The notes beneath the pieces are model-generated. The model was not told the origin of the DNA. It saw nothing but the letters and a program-made list of their open reading frames with translations, and did not search any database. A program made the translations under genes and the position numbers. 6,548 bases of DNA from Chloroflexi bacterium RBG_16_64_43 (lineage in GTDB: Bacteria > Chloroflexota > Anaerolineae > Anaerolineales > RBG-16-64-43): positions 1 through 6,548 of the forward strand of contig MGOA01000057.1 in assembly GCA_001796965.1 (NCBI GenBank). Reading direction: 5' to 3'. Below, piece after piece: positions 1 to 5,399 of the stretch (the stretch's first letter is position 1; every line of letters starts with the position of its first letter).

Positions 1-90
1 AACACAGGTCGCAGTCTCGAACGCGGACTGCCAAGAGGCCCTGGTCACCCAGCGCTCCATGGCCGGACCCAGATCGCTGGCCGCCACCCG

Positions 91-1407
91 CTAACGCATG
101 CGGACCGAGATGGTATCGCCCTGGCTGCCCAGGACGACCGGCAGCCGGTAGCCGACGGACTCAAGGCGAGCCGCAAAGAACGGCCGCTGGCCGGTGGGCC
201 GCAGTTGGCCGGTCACCTTGCCTTGCGGATTCAGACCCTCTTCAATGAAGCGGAAGACGTCCGCATGGACGATCGCGTCGCCCTCCATGCCGGCGATTTC
301 GGTGATGCCTGAGAGCTTGCGCGTCCCATCGCGCAGGCGGGCGATCTGCACGACCATATCCACGGCCGTGGTGATCTGCTCGCGGATCACGCGCGCGGCG
401 ATCGCTCCGCCAGCCATCTGGCAGAGAGTTTCCAGGCGCGCGGTGGCCTCGCGCGGCGTGTTGGCTTGCAGGGCGAACAGGCAGCCCTCGTGGCCGGTGT
501 TCATCGCTTCCAAGAGGTCGATCGCTCCGGGGCCGCGCAATTCACCGACCACGATCCGGTCCGGATGCATACGCAGCCCGTTGCGGATCAAATCGCTTAT
601 GGTGATCGCTCCCCGGCCTTCCGCATTGGGCAGCCGCCCTTCCAGACGCAACAGGTGCGGGTGGCTTATTTGCATCTCGCTGGTTTCCTCTATCGCGAGA
701 ATTCGGTCGGAAGAGTGAGCGCACGCGGCGAGCGCGCTGAGCAACGTCGTCTTGCCGGAACCGGGACCGCCGGCCACAAGGATGTTGAGACGTGCCGTGA
801 CGCAGGCACGCAGGAACTCCGCCATGTTCTGGGTGAGCGTGCCGAGCGCCACCAGATTCTCGACGGTCAGCCGCTCGCGCGACAACTTGCGGATGACCAG
901 GGACGGTCCATCCACGGCGGCCGGCGGCACGGCCACGTTCACGTGCGAGCCATCGGCCAGGCGAGCTTCGACTAAAGGGTTGGAGGCATCTGCATGCAGG
1001 CCGATCGAGTAGAGCAGGCGATCGATCAGAACTTGGATGTACTCGGCGCGTTCGAACGCAACCGGCACCATCTCCAGCCTTCCTTTGCGCTCGACGAAGA
1101 CAGTGCCCGGACTGTTGACCAGGATCTCGTTGACCCCTGAGTCCTCCATGAGCGGCTGCAACGGCCCCAGCCCGAAGAGCGACATCATCACCCGCCCAAA
1201 GAGCTCCTCGCGCCGGGTATCGCTTAGCGTCAGCCGCGTCTGGCTGTAGGCCTGGGCCAGAATATCGCGCGCCCCGAGTTCGCGCGCAAAGCCGGGGCCG
1301 GTTTTCGGATCCTGATTGGCCTGCACCTGCTCGCGCAGCCAGGTTTCGAGGCGCGTGATTTCGTCGAGGCTAAGGGGAGCACCGGCCGGGGCGGGTCGCG
1401 GGGTCAT
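91..1407 (-). CDS. cpaF: CpaF/TadA-type secretion ATPase
   Basis: This 438-aa protein is a cytoplasmic hexameric ATPase of the type II/IV secretion superfamily, CpaF/TadA branch, which normally powers assembly of Tad (Flp) pili at the inner membrane. An N-terminal helical region (about 1-70) leads into the conserved family segment (about 75-175, with GLGPLQPLMED and EILVNSP). Walker A is GGPGSGKTT at 213-221, an acidic box follows at about 239-245 (IEETSEM), the Walker B region is RIVVGELRG at 284-292, and a His-box-like GHEGCLFALQANTP lies at 305-318. The IREQI segment and the ITEIAGMEGD stretch (368-377) are typical of CpaF. The start is supported by AGGAGG about 7 nt upstream and by an ATGA overlap with the preceding 99-aa gene. 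It is the last gene of the minus-strand operon, and no tadB or tadC follows before the window edge. In the His box the HAN motif usual in the family reads QAN. The family assignment is firm; the pilus role is inferred. Confidence 0.93.
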   Translation of the reverse strand: MTPRPAPAGAPLSLDEITRLETWLREQVQANQDPKTGPGFARELGARDILAQAYSQTRLTLSDTRREELFGRVMMSLFGLGPLQPLMEDSGVNEILVNSPGTVFVERKGRLEMVPVAFERAEYIQVLIDRLLYSIGLHADASNPLVEARLADGSHVNVAVPPAAVDGPSLVIRKLSRERLTVENLVALGTLTQNMAEFLRACVTARLNILVAGGPGSGKTTLLSALAACAHSSDRILAIEETSEMQISHPHLLRLEGRLPNAEGRGAITISDLIRNGLRMHPDRIVVGELRGPGAIDLLEAMNTGHEGCLFALQANTPREATARLETLCQMAGGAIAARVIREQITTAVDMVVQIARLRDGTRKLSGITEIAGMEGDAIVHADVFRFIEEGLNPQGKVTGQLRPTGQRPFFAARLESVGYRLPVVLGSQGDTISVRMR

Positions 1408-1703
1408 GGCTTGCCCTCCTCCTCAGCGCCACTCTCGGAGGGAGCCAACCAGATGATGTGCTTCTTGTTAATGGAGATGAATGGGATGCGGTCCACCTCG
1501 CGCCCGTCGTTGCCGAGCATGCGCGCATCCGTCACGGCCAGAAAGGGCTCGTCGCGATTAAGTTCATCGGACACGCGATCGTCCGGGTGAACGTGCAGGG
1601 TGCCCTCGATAAGGTGGGAGGGCGTTTGGATCCTGGCGGCCACGGCTCGCTTGTGGACGACGGCGGTGAAGACCTTGCCTTTCGGGTCGGTGTAGCTGGG
1701 CAT
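1404..1703 (-). CDS. Small conserved-type protein of unknown function
   Basis: This 99-aa protein has no signal peptide or membrane segment. Its alternating hydrophobic pattern suggests a small, mostly beta fold: KVFTAVVHKR (10-19), a middle section with IEGTLHVHPDDRVSDEL, FLAVTDARM (54-62), and a final strand KKHIIWLAP (80-88). The C-terminus is acidic. I half-remember a Chloroflexota DUF family (DUF6812) of this kind but cannot verify a match, so no function is given. GGGAGG lies 5 nt before the ATG, a strong ribosome site that fixes the start. The gene begins 27 nt after the histidine kinase stop and overlaps the ATPase start by ATGA, so it is almost certainly cotranscribed and coupled to cpaF. 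Position suggests an accessory or regulatory partner of the kinase or the ATPase; that is inference. It is real because length, ribosome site and overlap all fit. Confidence 0.85.
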   Translation of the reverse strand: MPSYTDPKGKVFTAVVHKRAVAARIQTPSHLIEGTLHVHPDDRVSDELNRDEPFLAVTDARMLGNDGREVDRIPFISINKKHIIWLAPSESGAEEEGKP

Positions 1704-1730
1704 CCTTGCCTCCCTGGCCTGCGCCGCGCG

Positions 1731-2972
1731 TCACGTGCTCGGGCTGCGTGGGGCGGCGGACTGCGCGGCCTTTTCCGGGCTCGGACCTGCGCCCTCGGCC
1801 GGGGCATCAGCCGGCAACATGAACCCGAAGACCGATCCCATGCCCTCCTGGCTGCGCACATCGAATCGCGCTCCGTGGGCTTCGATGATCTGTCGAGCCA
1901 GCGCCAGGCCGAGCCCGGTGCCGGCGTAGCGGCGGTTGGCCGATCCGTCGAGTTGGTGGAACGGCTCGAAGATTTCCCCCAGGCGCGCCTGAGGGATACC
2001 GATGCCGGTATCGGTCACTTCGAAGCGGACGAAGGAGGTATCCCGCGAAACGCGGATCGTTACCCGCCCCGGCGGGAGGGTGAACTTAACCGCGTTGTCG
2101 AGCAATTGGGTGAGCACCCACACGATCTTTGAGTGGTCGACGCGCACGTCGGGCAGGTCGCCGGTGATTTCTTGTTCCACCGCGGCCGCGTTGGGTCCGG
2201 CGTGGGCGGAAAGCCTATCGTAGGCCTCCTGTACCAAGCCGGCTGGCGCCTCCGCCGACAATTGCAGCGAAATGGCCCCCTGCGACGCGCCCGCGAATTG
2301 AATCAGATCCTCGATCAGCACTTGCAGCCGCTGGGAGGCGCGCTGCATCACCTGCATGGCGTTGGCTTGGTCCGGTGTCAGCGGCCCAAGGGCCTGGTCA
2401 CCGAACAACTCCGCGTAACCCACGATGTGCGCCAGCGGGGTGCGCAACTCGTGTGAGATGTTGGCCACGAAGTTCGCCTTGAGCTGGTTCAACTCCGAGA
2501 GGCGCTCAAGAGCGCGGGTCAGCTCCGCGGTGCGCTCGCGTACGCGCTCCTCGAGGGTCAGGTTGGCGGCCTGCAGCGCGCGCTGCAACTGAGCGATTTG
2601 GCGGGCCACGACACGATCCAGATCGCCGTGGCTGAGCAGCCCCTGCTCGACCAACACCTCCCCCAGCCGGCGCGCCGTCCCATGCGCCGCCGCCTCGCTT
2701 TGGGTGGCGAGGGCGCGGTCCAGTTGCTCGGGGCTGAGCAGACCCTCGTGAATGAGCGCGTCGCCAAGGCGGGGAACAAGCTCTTCAGCGCTCGAGGGCG
2801 AGGCGGGCGGTGCGGCGTGCACCTCGCTCAGCCGCTGGCGGAAAATCAGGTCGGCCGCCAGCAGCAGGTCCACGCCGCATTCGGGGCAGTTGCGCTGCCC
2901 GAAAGGGACGGACGACCCGCAGTGCGGACAGCGCAGGTCGGAGTCGGGCGGAGGGAGGTCGGCAAGTGTCAT
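1731..2972 (-). CDS. Soluble sensor histidine kinase, zinc ribbon and MshEN-like repeats
   Basis: This 413-aa cytoplasmic histidine kinase has no membrane segment. In order it has a zinc ribbon (C15, C18, C29, C32), two MshEN-like 24-residue motifs (68-91 and 102-125, each RLG, then GLL, then a final Q), a coiled coil (about 126-168), a HisKA domain with H-box NISHELRTPL and phospho-acceptor H174, and a HATPase_c domain. The HATPase domain shows an N-box around N293, G1 DTGIGIP (321-327), an F-box EPF (336-338) and G2 GTGLGLAL (351-358). The tail (388-413) is Ala/Pro-rich and probably disordered. The reading frame stays open upstream to 3302, but the ATG at 2972 is chosen because it lies just before the zinc ribbon and about 14 nt after the predicted transcription start. 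No Shine-Dalgarno is visible. MshEN motifs bind cyclic-di-GMP in some type II/IV ATPases, so this kinase may sense that signal; this is inference. No response regulator is present nearby. It is the first gene of the operon leading to cpaF. Confidence 0.93.
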   Translation of the reverse strand: MTLADLPPPDSDLRCPHCGSSVPFGQRNCPECGVDLLLAADLIFRQRLSEVHAAPPASPSSAEELVPRLGDALIHEGLLSPEQLDRALATQSEAAAHGTARRLGEVLVEQGLLSHGDLDRVVARQIAQLQRALQAANLTLEERVRERTAELTRALERLSELNQLKANFVANISHELRTPLAHIVGYAELFGDQALGPLTPDQANAMQVMQRASQRLQVLIEDLIQFAGASQGAISLQLSAEAPAGLVQEAYDRLSAHAGPNAAAVEQEITGDLPDVRVDHSKIVWVLTQLLDNAVKFTLPPGRVTIRVSRDTSFVRFEVTDTGIGIPQARLGEIFEPFHQLDGSANRRYAGTGLGLALARQIIEAHGARFDVRSQEGMGSVFGFMLPADAPAEGAGPSPEKAAQSAAPRSPST

Positions 2973-2992
2973 GCGATTGGTCGGACGCACGG

Positions 2993-3021
2993 ATGATATT
3001 CCGGATGCATCGATTGTGCAA
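2993..3021 (-). promoter_or_regulatory. Sigma70-like promoter for the histidine kinase operon
   Basis: On the minus strand, -35 TTGCAC (plus-strand 3016-3021) is separated by 17 bp from -10 TATCAT (plus-strand 2993-2998). Transcription would start near 2986, leaving a leader of about 14 nt before the ATG at 2972, with no Shine-Dalgarno. Optimal spacing and a fitting distance support it, but no experiment backs it. Confidence 0.6.
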
Positions 3022-3042
3022 GCATGGCCGGCCACGGCTTGC
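3018..3042. repeat. Interrupted inverted repeat between divergent promoters, candidate operator
   Basis: The outer arms are GCAAGC (3018-3023) and GCTTGC (3037-3042), exact reverse complements. The core TGGCCGGCCA (3025-3034) is a perfect 10-bp palindrome. The two symmetry centres differ by half a base because one base separates the left arm from the core and two separate it from the right arm. The element overlaps the -35 boxes of both divergent promoters, where a repressor or shared regulator would be expected to bind. Part of the arm match comes from the shared TTGC of the two -35 boxes, so it could be partly coincidental. Confidence 0.45.
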
Positions 3043-3066
3043 GCCGGTGTTTTCCCGCGGTATAAT
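3039..3066 (+). promoter_or_regulatory. Sigma70-like promoter for the 529-aa/145-aa gene pair
   Basis: A perfect -10 TATAAT (3061-3066) lies 16 bp downstream of -35 TTGCGC (3039-3044). Transcription would start near 3073, about 50 nt before the chosen GTG start. The exact -10 hexamer stands out in this GC-rich context. It also argues that the plus-strand gene cannot begin at the upstream in-frame ATG codons. Confidence 0.65.
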
Positions 3067-3114
3067 GAGCCGCTCATCGACAGGCCAAATGAGCCAACGC
3101 CGGACCATTGCCTC

Positions 3115-3119
3115 GAGGA
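3115..3119 (+). promoter_or_regulatory. Ribosome binding site deciding the GTG start at 3124
   Basis: GAGGA lies 4 nt before GTG at 3124, a rather tight spacing. It is the only ribosome-site-like element found between the predicted transcription start (about 3073) and the conserved-looking protein sequence. It decides the start because no in-frame ATG exists in that interval. Confidence 0.5.
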
Positions 3120-3123
3120 TCTC

Positions 3124-4713
3124 GTGACCGATCGCCATCTCGGCGCCCCCGAAGGGTGGGGCGAGAGCTTCACCGTCAGCGACAGTGACATCGAACTGAT
3201 CAACAACCTGCTCCTCGAAGCGGGCGTGCCGCTGACCTCCCAGGCCATGGCGGAAGCGGTGGTACGCGACCGCTTGCAGCGGGAGGCGCGCCGCCGCGCC
3301 AACCTGAGCGCCAGTCAGAAGATCTATCAACCCAAGACGAGCTTCCAGGTGGGCGACGAGCTGGCCTTTCCGGCGTTGGGATTCGCGCGCGGGCGGGTGA
3401 GCGCCGTGCGCCCCGGGAATAACCCGGAGCTGGGGGCGTTCGAGGTGATTCAGGTGCAAATGGACAGCACCCAGCGGGAGTTTGCCGCCGGACTGCCGAC
3501 TCACAAGTTGAATGCGATCTCCCTCGAGTCGCTGGCCAACCCGCAAAGCCTTTCCGCTGAGGACGTACTGCGCGACCACGGGGGGAGTATTTCCGAGGCC
3601 CTCGAGTCTCGGCTGGGAGGCCTGGGCGAGATCGTGCGCATTGCCGGTCGCTGGTTCCCGCGTGCCTTGCTGGCGGACATCAGCCCGGGGCATCTCAACC
3701 TGGCCGAGGCCGTGCTCGACGTGGCCGGCGGCGGGCCGCTGCCCACGCCGGCGCTGCTCGAGCACGTCGTGTTGCCCAATAACATCGATCCGAGACTGGG
3801 CGCCTTCTCGCTCGAATATGCGCTGCAAGAAGACGATCGCTTTGACGAGGTAGGCCCCGCGGGCCAAACCCTGTGGTTCTTGCGCCGGCTGGAGCCGACC
3901 GAAGTTGTTTTCCCCCCGCGACGCCTGGCCTACGAACCGGTGGAATACGACGCCTCAGGTCTCATCGAACCTCTGCGTCGCCTCGAACGCCAACTCGAAG
4001 ATGAGTGGGGGCCGGCGGTTGAACCGGCTCAAGACGAAACCGAAGTCAGCCTGACCCTGAGCTATCCGCATTGGCGGGTGGGGGCGTTGCCGCTGACCAC
4101 GCGCCTGGCGCGGCTCTTTCCCACCGCCTACGAGGCGCCGCGCATCCGTTTCGAGTTCGTGGATGCTGAGAACGGCAGCCGTGTCCCGGGTTGGGTCGTC
4201 CGCCCGCAGCGCTACGTGTTTGGCCTGAGCGAATGGTATGCCGCCAAAGGTTTGATCGCCGGCGCGTACGTGCGCGTGCGCCAGGGGGAGAAATCCGGCG
4301 AGGTCCTGATCGAAGCTGGCTCGCGCCGCCCGGTGCGCGAATGGGTGCGCACCGCGGCGGTCGCCTCCGGCGGGCGGCTGACCTTTTCGATGCAGAAGCA
4401 ACTCATCGGCGTGGAGTACGATGAGTTGATGGTCATCTCGGCCGCGGACGTGAACGCCGTCGACGAAGTGTGGCTGCGCAGCGGCGAGGCGCGCACTTCG
4501 CTGGCGCGGCTGGTCGCGGAGGTGTTCCGCGAGGTGGCCAAGCTAAACCCACAGAGCACCGTGCACGCCCAGACTCTCTACAGTGCGGTCAACGTGGCGC
4601 GGCGTCTGCCGCCCGGCCCGATCCTGGCCGAGCTGGCCATGCGCCCGTATTTCGTGCACGTCGGAGACCTGTACTTCCGCTTCGATGATTCGCGCTGGGT
4701 GGATACGAAATGA
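3124..4713 (+). CDS. 529-aa multidomain protein of unknown function, possibly DNA-binding
   Basis: I do not recognise this as a named gene. The frame is open back to 2752, but the GTG at 3124 is chosen because it follows the TATAAT promoter and GAGGA. The 529-aa product has no signal peptide or membrane segment. Residues 20-60 are helical and charged, ending in a basic RREARRR-like stretch. Residues 74-125 look like a small beta barrel (FQVGDELAFPALGFARGRV, then VRPGNNPELGAFEVIQVQM). Residues about 185-256 look like a winged helix (LPTPALLEHVVLP, then ALQEDDRFDEVG). A charged linker (277-306) leads to a beta-rich domain (about 307-400) with a pattern recalling B3-like pseudobarrels (GWVV, RYVFGLSEWY, LIAGAYVRVR). 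The C-terminus (about 457-522) is again winged-helix-like. These domain guesses come from reading patterns, not searches. ATGA overlap couples it to the next gene, suggesting the two act together, perhaps on DNA or transcription. Confidence 0.85.
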   Translation: MTDRHLGAPEGWGESFTVSDSDIELINNLLLEAGVPLTSQAMAEAVVRDRLQREARRRANLSASQKIYQPKTSFQVGDELAFPALGFARGRVSAVRPGNNPELGAFEVIQVQMDSTQREFAAGLPTHKLNAISLESLANPQSLSAEDVLRDHGGSISEALESRLGGLGEIVRIAGRWFPRALLADISPGHLNLAEAVLDVAGGGPLPTPALLEHVVLPNNIDPRLGAFSLEYALQEDDRFDEVGPAGQTLWFLRRLEPTEVVFPPRRLAYEPVEYDASGLIEPLRRLERQLEDEWGPAVEPAQDETEVSLTLSYPHWRVGALPLTTRLARLFPTAYEAPRIRFEFVDAENGSRVPGWVVRPQRYVFGLSEWYAAKGLIAGAYVRVRQGEKSGEVLIEAGSRRPVREWVRTAAVASGGRLTFSMQKQLIGVEYDELMVISAADVNAVDEVWLRSGEARTSLARLVAEVFREVAKLNPQSTVHAQTLYSAVNVARRLPPGPILAELAMRPYFVHVGDLYFRFDDSRWVDTK

Positions 4714-5147
4714 GCGATCTGCCCCAGCCGCCGCGCCTCCTGAAACCCAGCCTGTCGACACCATACCACATCGATTACGAGTGGTGGGGCCGCGTCGACC
4801 GCGAGTGGCGGGTCTACCTGCTCTCGCATTTGTGCGGCGACCATCGCACGTCCTTGGAAGCGGTGGAAGCCGGCGAGATGATCGACTGGGTGGAAGAGGA
4901 TACGGGTGAGGTGCGCCAGGTGGATGGCGTGCAGCACGCATTGATCACGCACTGCGCCAAGCAGCCCGAGTATCTAACCCCGCACACCTCACTGGTGGAT
5001 GCCGTATTCCGCGTCTTCTTGGCCAACGGCAATTCTCCGCTCACTTTGAACGAACTCGCCGAGCGCACCGGCCGCCCGGCCTCGACCATCCTTCGCACGC
5101 TCGGCGGCGCTCGAGTGTACAAAGGGCTGCGCCCGATCAGCGAGTGA
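4710..5147 (+). CDS. 145-aa protein with C-terminal winged-helix-like domain, unknown function
   Basis: The ATG lies inside the stop of the 529-aa gene (ATGA, 4710-4713), so translation is probably coupled; only a weak GGTGG precedes it. The N-terminal half is aromatic-rich (YHIDYEWWGRVDREWRVYLL, 19-38), continues through an acidic segment (EMIDWVEEDTGEVRQVD, 56-72), and has two cysteines (C42, C82) that are too few for a metal ribbon. Residues about 95-143 form a helix, then an HTH-like segment (LTLNELAERTGRPASTILRTL, 111-131), then a basic wing ending RVYKGLRP. This looks like a winged helix that would bind nucleic acid, though it could also mediate protein contacts. No enzyme motif is visible. 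A partner role with the 529-aa protein is inferred from the overlap and shared promoter. No terminator is evident in the 77 nt before the tRNA promoter. Confidence 0.85.
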   Translation: MSDLPQPPRLLKPSLSTPYHIDYEWWGRVDREWRVYLLSHLCGDHRTSLEAVEAGEMIDWVEEDTGEVRQVDGVQHALITHCAKQPEYLTPHTSLVDAVFRVFLANGNSPLTLNELAERTGRPASTILRTLGGARVYKGLRPISE

Positions 5148-5224
5148 GCCGCGTTCCACCCGACCCTCCAGCCCCCGAGTCGATTTCACGCAACCCTCCG
5201 CGGCAGGCGTCACGCGCCGGGCAA

Positions 5225-5253
5225 TTGCAGGGCGTGTGGCTTCGATGTAGAAT
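5225..5253 (+). promoter_or_regulatory. Sigma70-like promoter for the tRNA-Arg gene
   Basis: TTGCAG (5225-5230) and TAGAAT (5248-5253) are separated by 17 bp. Transcription would start near 5260, almost at the mature tRNA 5' end (5262), so the 5' leader would be at most a few bases. It probably also drives nnr by read-through. Confidence 0.6.
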
Positions 5254-5261
5254 TCGCCTAC

Positions 5262-5335
5262 GCCCCTGTAGCTCAAGTGGATAGAGCGGCGGACTTCTAA
5301 TCCGCAGGTTGTGGGTTCAAGTCCCGCCAGGGGCG
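5262..5335 (+). tRNA. tRNA-Arg, anticodon TCT
   Basis: A full cloverleaf is visible. The acceptor stem GCCCCTG (5262-5268) pairs with CAGGGGC (5328-5334). The D stem is GCTC/GAGC. The anticodon stem GCGGA (5289-5293) pairs with TCCGC (5301-5305) around the loop CTTCTAA, with anticodon TCT at 5296-5298, reading AGA (and AGG) arginine codons. The variable loop is AGGTT. The T stem GTGGG/CCCGC has one T-G pair and the loop TTCAAGT. The discriminator is G5335, and CCA is not encoded (the genome continues CCT), so it must be added enzymatically. No integrase or repeated tRNA 3' end is seen nearby, so it shows no sign of serving as an attachment site. Confidence 0.97.
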
Positions 5336-5399
5336 CCTTGTTTGCCTCTCTCCGCCCGCCCGCGCCGCATGCTGCGCCAGGTCCTCACGGAGCCTCTTC

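Noticed and set aside
1..90. Possible partial minus-strand gene starting with GTG at 87 or ATG at 60 and open to the window edge
   Set aside because: It has at most 29 codons, no ribosome site and no recognisable sequence; two of the three minus frames are open here by chance. Better described as unassigned sequence after cpaF.
1458..2132. Plus-strand 224-codon open frame opposite the kinase and the 99-aa gene
   Set aside because: Composition is typical of antisense shadow, with no motif and no ribosome site, while the minus strand there encodes clear HATPase motifs.
2752..3123. N-terminal extension of the 529-aa gene frame back to 2752
   Set aside because: It is antisense to the kinase zinc ribbon and MshEN-like region and lies upstream of the TATAAT promoter.
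2973..3302. N-terminal extension of the histidine kinase frame by 110 codons
   Set aside because: It would cross both predicted promoters and the start of the divergent gene, and its composition is Ser/Arg-rich shadow sequence. The ATG at 2972 sits directly before the zinc ribbon.
2785..3867. Minus-strand 360-codon open frame opposite the 529-aa gene
   Set aside because: A shadow in GC-rich DNA: no domain pattern, and it overlaps the kinase 5' end, both promoters and a better-supported gene.
5206..5218. GGCG/CGCC hairpin considered as a terminator for the 529/145 operon
   Set aside because: The stem is only 4 bp with a 5-nt loop and is not followed by a T-tract.
5262..5335. tRNA-Arg as an integration site for a mobile element
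   Set aside because: No direct repeat of the tRNA 3' end, integrase or excisionase is present in the window.
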